From Candidatus Bathyarchaeum tardum (GTDB lineage Archaea > Thermoproteota > Bathyarchaeia > Bathyarchaeales > Bathyarchaeaceae): 64,000 bases of DNA. The DNA lies in contig JARVGH010000005.1 in NCBI GenBank assembly GCA_029762755.1, forward strand, positions 1-64,000. The letters run 5' to 3'. Both the position numbers and the translations under genes were made by a program. Position 1 is the stretch's first letter. Every line of letters begins with the position of its first letter. Shown piece by piece: positions 9,119 to 17,921 of the stretch. Under the pieces are notes generated by a model. It was not told where the DNA came from. It saw only the letters and a program-made list of their open reading frames with translations, and did not search any database.

Positions 9119-10933
9119 ATGCTTTATTCCGCAGGCAAGTGGGAAAATAAATTGATTGGGAAAAAGGTTTTTGTAACAATTTATGCAATAGTTTTTTTTG
9201 CTATTTCTTACTCGGTATTCAGCAAGACCTTTTTGCCCTATAGCTATATTTTTGGAGTGGCAATTCTTTCTGTTCTTGTTGTATATTCAATAATTAAAAA
9301 TGAACATGACTCAAAATTTGTAATTTTTCAGATTTTACTGCTTTTTTTTCTTATTCGAAATATTTACTATTTGAGTACAAGAAATGTGATACCTTTTGGT
9401 GATGCTTATTGGGATTATGCTGTTGAAAAAATATTTTTGCAGCAAGGTGATATTACTGCGGTTGAAGCTGTTGTTCGTCCAACTGAAGCAGGTGGCTTTA
9501 GTCAACTGTCCTGGTATTCTGGGTGGCCTGCTCTTCATGTATTTGGTGTAATTTTTTCGTTTACTACTGGGATTGATCTTTTGTATTTGAACTGGATTCT
9601 TCCGAATGTTTTAGCTTTAGTATCGTTTGGTTTTCTATATTTGTTTTTTGAAAAACTTCTAATTCGATTGAATTTAAGAAAGGATGTTACTTTGATTGCT
9701 TTGCTTCTTTATGCTATTTATCCGGAAGCCATTTTTTGGCAAATGCAATACGTAAGACAAAGTCTAGCACTTGCTATGCTCATGCCAATAATTTACTTTT
9801 TATATGTTTTAAATTTTGAACGGTTTGATAAAAGATACTTAGTAATTTTATTGGTATTAATTCCGACTCTTGTATTGTCACATCATGTAACGGCTTTAAC
9901 TATCACATTGTTCCTTTTCGTTTTTTTTATTATTAACGTCTTTGCAAAACGGCTGGGTCGTTGGGAACAGTTGGATAGCTTTGTTTCTCCAATTCGAACG
10001 AAACTGTTTTTAGTTGTAGGTTTTTTGACTGCTATTTTTTTGATTTTTTGGTGGTCTACACAGGGGGAATTAATTTTTCCAACAATTCTGTCTAGACTAT
10101 TTTTATTGTTTAAAGATTTGGGGCTTGAAAGAATTGTTACTCAGGCTACAATATCATATCCATCCGTACTTACGCCCCAGTGGGTTTCCCCTGTTTTGGG
10201 TTTTCGTGACTTGATGTTATATGGGATGGCAATGTTTGGACTTTTAATTCTTTGGAGAAGTAAATCGGTTGTGCAAGAAAAATTTTTTATCATTTATTCT
10301 GTTTTTGGTTTCGGATTTATTCTTGTAATTAATGTTATTTTTAGAATTGAACCCGTAAGAATTATATTGTTCATGGCCCCGTTTCTAACGTTTCTTTCTG
10401 CATTGTTCTATAGTAAAATCAAAAATATTTCAAGAAGCTTTAGCAAAATTGGAGTGTTTATAGTTTTAACTGCAATTGTGTTTTCAAGCTTTTTGGGTCT
10501 GTGGGCACACAGTTTTGCCCCTGTTCATTTGTATGATTCATCGATTAATCCCGTTGATATAGGAGAGGTAACACCCGATTTTATTCGATTAAAATCATTT
10601 TTTGAAGAAAACATTAACATCTCAAAGTATCAATTTGTAAGAGCTGATGTAATCTCCCGATTAGTTTTCTTACTTGAGCCTGCTGATTTCGATAAGATCA
10701 AACCCCTTCCAATGGAATTGGAAGAATTTTATAAACTAAATCAAAAAGGCACTTTAGTTTGTGCTTTCAATGACTTAAATCTCTATTTATATTTCGGAAA
10801 CATTTGGTCGCCTATTCAAGCATCCGAGATTGAAACATTAAGATTTGAGCTTAAACAGTTTTTAAATGATAATTATAATCTTATTTACAGGGACGATGCA
10901 ATTTCTATTTGGTCGTACCCAGACACTCTTTAG
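9119..10933 (+). CDS. Polytopic membrane protein, GT-C-like or glycan polymerase candidate
   Basis: A 604-residue integral membrane protein with about eleven hydrophobic segments between residues 18 and 462, and a soluble C-terminal end of about 140 residues. The first large outer loop contains PFGDAYWDYAVEKIF and GGFSQLSWYSGWPALHVF, an acidic and aromatic loop like those of GT-C enzymes and O-antigen-type polymerases. The order of glycosyltransferase, glycosyltransferase, then polytopic protein suits a polymerase or a lipid-phosphate-sugar-dependent transferase. No exact family signature such as an STT3 WWD motif was seen, so the role is inferred from topology and neighbours. Confidence 0.65.
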   Translation: MLYSAGKWENKLIGKKVFVTIYAIVFFAISYSVFSKTFLPYSYIFGVAILSVLVVYSIIKNEHDSKFVIFQILLLFFLIRNIYYLSTRNVIPFGDAYWDYAVEKIFLQQGDITAVEAVVRPTEAGGFSQLSWYSGWPALHVFGVIFSFTTGIDLLYLNWILPNVLALVSFGFLYLFFEKLLIRLNLRKDVTLIALLLYAIYPEAIFWQMQYVRQSLALAMLMPIIYFLYVLNFERFDKRYLVILLVLIPTLVLSHHVTALTITLFLFVFFIINVFAKRLGRWEQLDSFVSPIRTKLFLVVGFLTAIFLIFWWSTQGELIFPTILSRLFLLFKDLGLERIVTQATISYPSVLTPQWVSPVLGFRDLMLYGMAMFGLLILWRSKSVVQEKFFIIYSVFGFGFILVINVIFRIEPVRIILFMAPFLTFLSALFYSKIKNISRSFSKIGVFIVLTAIVFSSFLGLWAHSFAPVHLYDSSINPVDIGEVTPDFIRLKSFFEENINISKYQFVRADVISRLVFLLEPADFDKIKPLPMELEEFYKLNQKGTLVCAFNDLNLYLYFGNIWSPIQASEIETLRFELKQFLNDNYNLIYRDDAISIWSYPDTL

Positions 10934-11234
10934 CTCTAAACTATGCCCGATTTTTTCTGGAATATCTAATCAGTGAAATTGGAAAAATAAAATAATTTTT
11001 TGAAATAATGGGCAAATGTTTTATTGTAAAGATTTTATTGAAATGACTAAGTATAGCTACGGAGATTTTGGTGTTTAATTTGGGGTCAATTTGTGGTTTT
11101 AATATTAGGTTCACTATGAATTTAATCAACCACCATATTGTGTTGGTTTTAAGAAGAAATTATTTTGGCTTTTTACATGGATGGCAAGACAACTTTCAAT
11201 GAAATATTGATGTATAGCCTATAAGGTGATTATC

Positions 11235-12239
11235 GTGGTAAACAAGACTGTTTTGATTGTTGGTGCATATGGTACTGGTAATATCGGTGATGAAGCAATT
11301 TTATCAGGGATTTTAAAGTATTTGATATCCGTTAAGGGAGTAAGCAATAATGAAATAGTTGTTTTTTCTCGCAATCCATTTGAAACTACAAAACTTCATC
11401 AAATAACTTCTCGTCGTAAAAATTTGTTTGATTTGATACTTTCAGATGAAGTTATAATTGGTGGCGGAGAATTATTTCAAAATCAGGGTAAAATGGCGAT
11501 AAAGTATTCTTTGTTGGGAATAATCGCAAAAATTTTCAGAAAAGAATTAACATTTTTGGCTGTTGGTTTTTCGTCAAATGTTAGTAAGTTGGGGAAAATA
11601 CTTGCGCGAATTAGTTTCAGTGTTGCTGATAATGTTTCAGTAAGGGATAAGGAAAGTATGAAACGGGTTTTGTGTTTAGGCGTAAAAAAAAGGGTTGTTG
11701 TTGTTCCTGATCCCGCTTTTAATGTGGAACCGGTCTCTCGACGAGCAGCATATATGTTACTGGAAAAAGAAGGTTTTCGATTTGAAAAAGGATGCCTTAG
11801 AATTGGATTTGTATCACAATTCTTAGGGAATAATGAACTGTATTTCTCTTTTTTACGATTTCTTAAAGAAATTTTGAATACGAATTCAGATATAGAAATT
11901 TTTTTCATTCCTTTTACAAGTCATGTGGATAAAGCATTGGATAGAGATTTACTGTATGGTGAATGGCTTAAGAGGAAAATAAATAATGATAATTTTAAAG
12001 TTTTAAAAAACACTTACAAACCTCAGCAAATTATGGGAATAATTGGGTTGATGGATTTGGTTGTGTCTACACGATTTCACCCTTTAGTATTTGCAACTAA
12101 AATGAATGTTCCTGCAATAGGAATGGATCTGTTTGATAAAACTAGGTCCTTTTGTAAATCACATGATATTCCTTTAGTAAAGCTGAATGAATTGGATAAA
12201 ATACCTTATTTGATTCAAAATAGTATTCATAAAAATTAG
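11235..12239 (+). CDS. Polysaccharide pyruvyl transferase family protein
   Basis: About 335 residues. The N-terminus VLIVGAYGTGNIGDEAILSG is the hallmark of the polysaccharide pyruvyl transferase family (CsaB, WcaK, AmsJ), which moves pyruvate from phosphoenolpyruvate to sugar hydroxyls. Later blocks fit too: IIGGGELFQNQG, SVRDKESMKRV, VVVPDPAF, and VVSTRFHPLVFATKMNVPAIGM near the C-terminus. The SD AAGGTGAT (11222-11229) points to the GTG at 11235 rather than the one at 11226. It ends the plus-strand glycan run and would decorate the surface glycan, possibly as an anchor for surface proteins. Some members instead have glycosyltransferase-like roles. Confidence 0.8.
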   Translation: MVNKTVLIVGAYGTGNIGDEAILSGILKYLISVKGVSNNEIVVFSRNPFETTKLHQITSRRKNLFDLILSDEVIIGGGELFQNQGKMAIKYSLLGIIAKIFRKELTFLAVGFSSNVSKLGKILARISFSVADNVSVRDKESMKRVLCLGVKKRVVVVPDPAFNVEPVSRRAAYMLLEKEGFRFEKGCLRIGFVSQFLGNNELYFSFLRFLKEILNTNSDIEIFFIPFTSHVDKALDRDLLYGEWLKRKINNDNFKVLKNTYKPQQIMGIIGLMDLVVSTRFHPLVFATKMNVPAIGMDLFDKTRSFCKSHDIPLVKLNELDKIPYLIQNSIHKN

Positions 12240-12339
12240 TTTTTAATCATGTCTACGAAAACTATGTTTAACTTTTTTCGGACCTTTTAATTAAATTAAG
12301 TGGCAAAATTATAATATTATATGCACTTACGCTTATCTG

Positions 12340-12693
12340 ATGGGTATGGTGTGTGTGTTTTTGAATCTTGTATCCTTTTGTAATTTGAAAGATTCAGTTG
12401 TTCAAAATGATAACTACAATATTTTTGATGCAATCCTGATAGTTCTGTTTTTTTTAGGTTTGGGAATTTTAATTTGGGTTGTACAAATTGTTTTCAAAGA
12501 CGTTACATTTTATGAAAAAAGTGTTTTTTTATCTTTATTCGGTTCTAGAGTAGGTGAAAACATCGATTTAGGAATTGGTTTTTTGCTTGTAAATTATTTG
12601 ATTATTGCAGTTTTTTTATTACTTTTTAGCTTGTTTGCTGGTTACCGAAAACATAAGGACTTGGTTAACCGAAAAATGGTGAATATAAAATAG
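12340..12693 (+). CDS. Small membrane protein, function unknown
   Basis: A 117-residue protein with three hydrophobic segments: a short N-terminal one (about 3-14), ILIVLFFLGLGILIWVVQIV (about 31-50), and LGIGFLLVNYLIIAVFLLLF (about 77-97). Between them is a short polar loop; the end is basic (YRKHKDLVNRK). No motif identifies a family. It follows the pyruvyl transferase on the same strand after 100 bases and may be its last cotranscribed partner. A GT-C accessory or an unrelated small membrane protein are both possible. Confidence 0.45.
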   Translation: MGMVCVFLNLVSFCNLKDSVVQNDNYNIFDAILIVLFFLGLGILIWVVQIVFKDVTFYEKSVFLSLFGSRVGENIDLGIGFLLVNYLIIAVFLLLFSLFAGYRKHKDLVNRKMVNIK

Positions 12694-12732
12694 GATTGAA
12701 AAAAAGTGGGGGAGGGGTTAATTTTTGAGGTT

Positions 12733-14670
12733 TTAATCTGTATTAAATTGTTTTACTGCGTAGTATGCTGGTTTGAGTTCGTAGGGTGCCCTGTAATCTT
12801 CTTTTATGATTCCCCAATTTCCTAGGTTAACGTCTGCGGAGTCCATCCACTGGTATATGTAGAATCTTTCTAGCCATGGCCAATTTTGAGCTAATTCTAA
12901 AGCTTCTACTAAATAGGTTGCTTGTTTTGTTTCGCTAACCACTGTTGAGTGTCCTAATGGGTATTTAGTTGAAGGGGTTCTGTAACCAAATTCTATTATC
13001 CAAATTGGTTTGTCACCATCTCCGTTTTTAACCATTAGTTCATGAACTGCTGGAAGATTCCAGAATGTATGTCCCCATCGATCTTTATTGGGTTCTGTTG
13101 GAGCTTCTGGGAAGCAATATGGATCAATTCCTAGTATGTCAAAGTAGTTTGCGGCTCCGGCGTTGTACATGTCTTTTAGGAATGATAATGTTGGCTCTGT
13201 AGATAGAAAGTTGCTAGTTATGATTTTGACGTTTGGGTCTGCTTGTTTTGCTCTTGTGTATGCTACTTTAAGGGCTTGGGTGTATCCTTGCGGATCTTTT
13301 GGGAAGCTCTCCCAGTTCGCTTCGTTAAATACTACCCATGCGTTTATTCTGCCTTTAAATTGTAATACTCTGTTGTAGACATAGTTTCCAAATGTGTTTA
13401 GATCTGGAAGTCCATTTGTTCCAAAAGTTCCTATTACATCTATTCCCTCGTCCAATGCTGCATTAACTAAAGAGTCTGATATTCCTACTCCGACCCTTAG
13501 ATGTTCTATTCCGGCTTCTTTGAGTAGTGGGACATCTCTTGCTTGAAACTCTGTAACTTTTGTTCCGCCCCAAAAGTTTACGCCAACGACCATTTTTGAT
13601 GTAGTTTGTGGATCATCAATGGGTGGTGGTGTTGATGATGTCTCTGTAGGTACAAGTTTTATTGCGTCTGCGATTACTACGTTGTTTGCGTCGTCTGTTA
13701 GTTTTACGTTTGTTTGCCCTGCTTCAAAGTTGTATGTTCCTAGGCTTATCCATTCTCCGCCGTTGCGTTGTTGGTTTACCGTGACTGTTGTTTCTCCTTT
13801 TGCGTGGTTTATTGTGTATGGTGCGTTTGTTGCTCTGTTATTGTAGCTGGACCATATGGCAAATACTTCCCATGAGCCTGCTTGTGGTATGTTAAATGAC
13901 CACGTGGCAGTATCTAGGGTGCTGCCCGGATAGTTGTATCTGTAGCCTTCGCCGTAAAATCCTGGGATATATGATGAGTAGCCCCAGTTTCCTACAAATA
14001 CCGCATCTTTATCATCAATAACAAAAGAGCTAGTTGGTTCAGGTGGTGGTGTTGGTGAAGTGTTTATGGGTACAAGTTTTATTGCGTCTGCGATTACTAC
14101 GTTGTTTGCGTCGTCTGTTAGTTTTACGTTTGTTTGCCCTGCTTCAAAGTTGTATGTTCCTAGGCTTATCCATTCTCCGCCGTTGCGTTGTTGGTTTACC
14201 GTGACTGTTGTTTCTCCTTTTGCGTGGTTTATTGTGTATGGTGCGTTTGTTGCTCTGTTATTGTAGCTGGACCATATGGCAAATACTTCCCATGAGCCTG
14301 CTTGTGGTATGTTAAATGACCACGTGGCAGTATCTAGGGTGCTGCCCGGATAGTTGTATCTGTAGCCTTCGCCGTAAAATCCTGGGATATATGATGAGTA
14401 GCCCCAGTTTCCTACAAATACTGCATCTTTATCGTCAACAACAAAAGAGCTAGTGTTGGTGGCAGGAAATCCGATATATATGGTGTTGCTGAAGATTACT
14501 GCAATTAAAGTAAGTGCACAAATCAGCAGATTTTTTCTTTGAAGTCCAAGTCCACGTTGTACAACTTTAGGAAAAGCTGAAAACATTTTTCTTTTAGGCA
14601 AATATTTCTTAGATGAGTTTATTCTGTTTCGAAATGTTTTTGCCAAGTTGGTTCTGGTTTTTTTCTCCAT
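12733..14670 (-). CDS. Secreted clan GH-A glycoside hydrolase with two golvesin-type binding domains
   Basis: A 645-residue surface enzyme. A basic cytoplasmic lead and a hydrophobic segment (about residues 46-68) act as signal or anchor. Two almost identical beta-sandwich modules of about 126 residues follow, in the style of the golvesin/xanthan-lyase carbohydrate-binding domain (TTVTVNQQRNGGEWISLGTY, then VVIADAIKLVP). After a TPPP linker comes a TIM-barrel hydrolase of about 285 residues. Its acid/base Glu lies in WVVFNEANW and its nucleophile Glu in IWIIEFGYRTP, the clan GH-A arrangement (GH5/GH39-like). The catalytic domain is paralogous to 17922-19190 and to the decayed copy at 14962. 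It probably trims or remodels surface glycan. The substrate is unknown. Confidence 0.8.
   Translation of the reverse strand: MEKKTRTNLAKTFRNRINSSKKYLPKRKMFSAFPKVVQRGLGLQRKNLLICALTLIAVIFSNTIYIGFPATNTSSFVVDDKDAVFVGNWGYSSYIPGFYGEGYRYNYPGSTLDTATWSFNIPQAGSWEVFAIWSSYNNRATNAPYTINHAKGETTVTVNQQRNGGEWISLGTYNFEAGQTNVKLTDDANNVVIADAIKLVPINTSPTPPPEPTSSFVIDDKDAVFVGNWGYSSYIPGFYGEGYRYNYPGSTLDTATWSFNIPQAGSWEVFAIWSSYNNRATNAPYTINHAKGETTVTVNQQRNGGEWISLGTYNFEAGQTNVKLTDDANNVVIADAIKLVPTETSSTPPPIDDPQTTSKMVVGVNFWGGTKVTEFQARDVPLLKEAGIEHLRVGVGISDSLVNAALDEGIDVIGTFGTNGLPDLNTFGNYVYNRVLQFKGRINAWVVFNEANWESFPKDPQGYTQALKVAYTRAKQADPNVKIITSNFLSTEPTLSFLKDMYNAGAANYFDILGIDPYCFPEAPTEPNKDRWGHTFWNLPAVHELMVKNGDGDKPIWIIEFGYRTPSTKYPLGHSTVVSETKQATYLVEALELAQNWPWLERFYIYQWMDSADVNLGNWGIIKEDYRAPYELKPAYYAVKQFNTD
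13651..14421 (-). repeat. Two near-identical 350-bp direct repeats (420-bp period) inside hydrolase gene
   Basis: Bases 13651-14001 and 14071-14421 match essentially base for base, and the first difference I see is at the C/T just beyond. Each encodes one golvesin-type binding module. Near identity at the DNA level, including third codon positions, indicates a recent duplication or gene conversion. Confidence 0.85.
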
Positions 14671-14961
14671 TTTTATTTGCCTCGCTGTCTAGACGCATTT
14701 CAGAATTGTTAGTAAATTCATATACTTTGTTGCAAAATTTTCTTTTAATTTTTTCCAATTTTGTTTTGCAACAAAATTAAGTCAAAATAGAATTATGTTT
14801 ATATTGATTTTATTGTTATGAAATTATTCACTTATTTTTGCAGTTAAATATAATAAATCTATAATAAATTGGCTTGTTTTTTGCAGGTTATTCTTAGCAA
14901 TTCTAGGAAAAATTTTATAATTGTATAAAAAACTCATCAATCATTAAAACTATCTTTTGGT

Positions 14962-15165
14962 TTGCAAATAATTGTTTTACTGCATAATGCTGGTTTGGGC
15001 TCATATGGTGCACGTTGATATCCTTTAATTAGTTTCTAATGTGTTAGGTCAAGGTCTGGTGAATACATCCTTCGTATTTTTGGAATCTGTCTAACCAAGG
15101 TCCCGTTTGAGTTAACTCTAAAACTTCAACCAAATACGTTAGTGTCCTGTTTTACTGTCAACCGT
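14962..15165 (-). pseudogene. Decayed third copy of the GH-A hydrolase C-terminus
   Basis: On the minus strand this gap encodes TYLVEVLELTQTGPWLDRFQ, then, after stops and frame changes, RAPYEPKP and YAVKQL. These align with the C-terminal ends of the two intact hydrolases (TYLVEALELAQNWPWLERFY and RAPYELKPAYYAVKQF). Nothing of the catalytic core remains. It lies between the intact gene at 12733 and the beta-propeller gene at 15170, which now occupies the place of the missing 5' part. It is a clear remnant of a third paralogue. Confidence 0.8.
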
Positions 15166-15169
15166 TAAA

Positions 15170-16390
15170 TTATGAAATGTTGTTCCTTCTAGATGTTATC
15201 CTTTTTTTGTAGAATGTCATTAATAGAGAGATTGTACACATTATTGCCAGAATTGTAAATGATGGGAATTCGGGTATGAAGTAGACATTTTTGTCTTCAG
15301 ATCCTATTGCTAAATTGTTTCCATCATTTGAAATTGAAACTTTAGCTGAATTCGGTGTTTTGTAACTCCAAAGAAGGTTTCCTTCTTTGGATAATAAGTA
15401 CACCATTCCATTTTCGCAACCTGCAGCTAATGATGATCCATTTTCAGATAACGATACTGATTGGACAGCAGATGTAGTTTCATAATTCCATAGTGTACTT
15501 CCATTTCTATTGAAAAAGATAACCTGATTTTCATTTGAACCCAGTGCTATTGAAGACCCATCTGCTGAAACATCTACGACTAATTGTGTTGCTGGATTGG
15601 CTGAGTAACTAAAAATTTTGTCTCCCCTCTGGTTTAAAACGTAAAGTTGACCATCCTCAAGAGTCGTGGCGATTGTGAAACCGTCAAATGAGATGGATGA
15701 AGAAGTGTAATGTATGTCATATTCTTCAGACCATTGTACTGTTTTTTCTTTTGATAAATAGTGTAATCGACCGTATCGAGAAGGTTCCCAAAATCCACTA
15801 TTCTCTTCGATTAGAATAAATTTTCCATTGCCCGATATTTTAATTTCTGTTGGTATTTTTTGATCATCCAACCAAATTTCTGTTCCGTTTCGGTGATAAA
15901 GAAAACCACTTCGATTGTCCTCTACCATTCCAATAAAAGTTAAAAGTTGTCCATCGCTGGAAAGTGAAAGTGAAGAGCGTATTCTTGATAGTTCTAAATT
16001 GCCATAATATGAATTTGACCATAAAGTTTCTCCATTTTGGTCAAAGCATTTTGTTTCAATTCTTCCGTATTCATGTTCTTGTAGACAACTTGTTGCAATC
16101 GTTGTTCCATCGCTTGATATTGCTATGGATCCAATATTTGGAACATTATATCGAGATTGAGTGAACTTGTTAGTCCATTTCAAATTGCCAAATTGATCTA
16201 ATACTGTTAGTGTGCCGCTTGCATCAAAAAGTATAATGGTGTTTCCATCATTTGAAATTTTTACTTCTTGGATGCTTTCTCCAATGTAATAATTCCATAG
16301 TGTATCATCAGCATTGATGTTTGTGGATAAAAAGAATAAACTGCATGTTATTGAAGCTATTAACAGTATTACGGTTTTCAGTTTTTTCAT
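15170..16390 (-). CDS. Secreted PQQ/WD-like beta-propeller protein with PEF-type C-terminal anchor
   Basis: A 406-residue protein. The signal peptide spans residues 6-27. About seven to eight blades repeat the pattern (V/I)-S-x-(D/N)-G-x-x-(I/L)-x-x-(G/A)-x-x-x-x-x-(V/I)-x-x-x-x-x-G-x-x-x-W-x-Y, for example VSLSENGSSLAAGCENGMVY and VSISNDGNNLAIGSEDKNVY. The end is IPEFPSFTILAIMCTISLLM plus a basic tail, a PEF-type tripartite tail resembling archaeosortase substrates. It is most likely an outer-surface propeller used for binding. It sits among hydrolase paralogues and next to a flippase. No catalytic residues are evident. Confidence 0.75.
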   Translation of the reverse strand: MKKLKTVILLIASITCSLFFLSTNINADDTLWNYYIGESIQEVKISNDGNTIILFDASGTLTVLDQFGNLKWTNKFTQSRYNVPNIGSIAISSDGTTIATSCLQEHEYGRIETKCFDQNGETLWSNSYYGNLELSRIRSSLSLSSDGQLLTFIGMVEDNRSGFLYHRNGTEIWLDDQKIPTEIKISGNGKFILIEENSGFWEPSRYGRLHYLSKEKTVQWSEEYDIHYTSSSISFDGFTIATTLEDGQLYVLNQRGDKIFSYSANPATQLVVDVSADGSSIALGSNENQVIFFNRNGSTLWNYETTSAVQSVSLSENGSSLAAGCENGMVYLLSKEGNLLWSYKTPNSAKVSISNDGNNLAIGSEDKNVYFIPEFPSFTILAIMCTISLLMTFYKKRITSRRNNIS

Positions 16391-16667
16391 TTGTTATCAT
16401 CTTTTTATCTATTTTAATTTTAAGTTTCTATCATCATTTTGTGGATTAGTCTTAGTGTTTTTGCTTCTGGAATAAAGACTAATGCTTACATAATACTATT
16501 GAAGCCTTCATAAAGGATTTCTATACGTTTATATCGGTTCGTTATTGCCCTATGAATATACGATGATAGCATAATCTAAAAATAATCAAATTATTTTTAA
16601 AAAATGGATGAAGAATTTGTGAATGTTAACCTGTGAAAACTCAATTTAGGAACCGGACAGATTATCC

Positions 16668-17855
16668 ATGAAACAAGAAAAGCAAAAATCAGTTGAAAAT
16701 AATTTTTTCAAAGCAATTGTGGTGAACCGACTAAACAAATTGGTGAAAGATAATGTTGGTTTAGTCTTCACTACTATTGGTGGGTTTGGTCCTATAGTTT
16801 TGGGCGCATTTTTTTGGTTAATAGTTGCTTCGATACTAAATGTGAATGAATATGGACTTGCCAATTATTACTTAGCAATAGCCCATGTCAGTGCGGGGGT
16901 GGGTATAGTTGGATTGAATCTTACTGTAATAACATATTTAGCAAAAGGTGAAAAAAATCTTTTGCATGAAGCTAATTGCTTCACTTTTATAACTGGAATA
17001 GTCTCAGCATTGATTATTTCTTGCTTTAGTTGGGTTTCCGGAATTGTTGCTGCAACCACAATTTTTTTTACTATGACCCAATCCGAATTGTTGGGCCAAA
17101 AAAAATATCGCCAATATGCATACATATCAATTGGACAAAGCATAACTCAAGTTACCTTATCTCTTCTGCTTTACTATCCCCTTGGTATAGTAGGCATTTT
17201 ACTTGGATATTTTCTAGGTCATTTAGTTTTCAGCTATCGATATTTTTATAATGTAATCAAAAACTTTAGCCTCAACTTTGGTAATCTTAAAGAAAAAAGA
17301 AACTTTGCCCTTCATAGTTACGGATACAATCTCATTGGACAACAATTGGCTAATTATTTTGATAAAGTAATTATCGGTGCTTTACTTGGTTACTACATCC
17401 TTGGTCTTTACCAATTAGGTTTTCAATTTTTCATGTTTCTCACAATAATTCCCGCCAGTCTTTCTCAGTACCTTTTACCTGAAGAATCTAGTGGCATAGC
17501 CAAGAAAGAAATTAAAATTATTGGAATCGCCATATCTATCATGGTTGGCATGGTGGCCTATTTTTTTACGCCCTTTCTGATACCAGAATTGTTTCCCACT
17601 TTTATCGAGTCCATACCTCTTGTTCAAATCATGAGTCTAGCGATTGTCCCAACAACCATCGTTGCTATATTAACTTCCAGTCTACTTGGGAAAGAAAAAA
17701 GCAGAACAGTCTTAATTGCTGGGTTAATATATTTAGTTTCATTAACATTTGGACTAATTGCTCTAGAGAAGTTAATGGGGATTTCGGGCTTAGCTTTTTC
17801 CCTTATAGTTGCTCGAACAATACAAGCAATCTATTTGTTTATGTCTAGAAAATAA
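16668..17855 (+). CDS. Polysaccharide flippase (Wzx/MOP superfamily)
   Basis: A 395-residue polytopic protein with about eleven membrane segments. It begins with a short amphipathic lead, then TIGGFGPIVLGAFFWLIVAS and NVNEYGLANYYLAIAHVSAG, the conserved first two helices of Wzx/RfbX flippases (N-x-x-(E/D)-Y-G). The middle region YGYNLIGQQLANYFDKVIIGALLG, split across residues 222-246, matches helix 7 of the family. It would move lipid-linked oligosaccharide across the membrane. It is shorter than the usual 420-480 residues, so a terminal helix pair may be missing. It is alone on its strand, between a surface propeller and a secreted hydrolase. Confidence 0.8.
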   Translation: MKQEKQKSVENNFFKAIVVNRLNKLVKDNVGLVFTTIGGFGPIVLGAFFWLIVASILNVNEYGLANYYLAIAHVSAGVGIVGLNLTVITYLAKGEKNLLHEANCFTFITGIVSALIISCFSWVSGIVAATTIFFTMTQSELLGQKKYRQYAYISIGQSITQVTLSLLLYYPLGIVGILLGYFLGHLVFSYRYFYNVIKNFSLNFGNLKEKRNFALHSYGYNLIGQQLANYFDKVIIGALLGYYILGLYQLGFQFFMFLTIIPASLSQYLLPEESSGIAKKEIKIIGIAISIMVGMVAYFFTPFLIPELFPTFIESIPLVQIMSLAIVPTTIVAILTSSLLGKEKSRTVLIAGLIYLVSLTFGLIALEKLMGISGLAFSLIVARTIQAIYLFMSRK

Positions 17856-17921
17856 GCAAGGGTTCCACAAAAATCGTGTTATTGGTCACTTAACTTATGG
17901 TTTGTAGATTTTGTCAAGTTT

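Noticed and set aside
10941-11129. A 62-codon minus-strand frame after the polytopic protein
   Set aside because: AT-rich, no start signal, no motif; regarded as non-coding.
13163-14266. Three plus-strand open frames opposite the hydrolase gene (two with the same peptide)
   Set aside because: They are antisense to a well-supported gene, and their identity simply reflects the duplicated binding-domain DNA.
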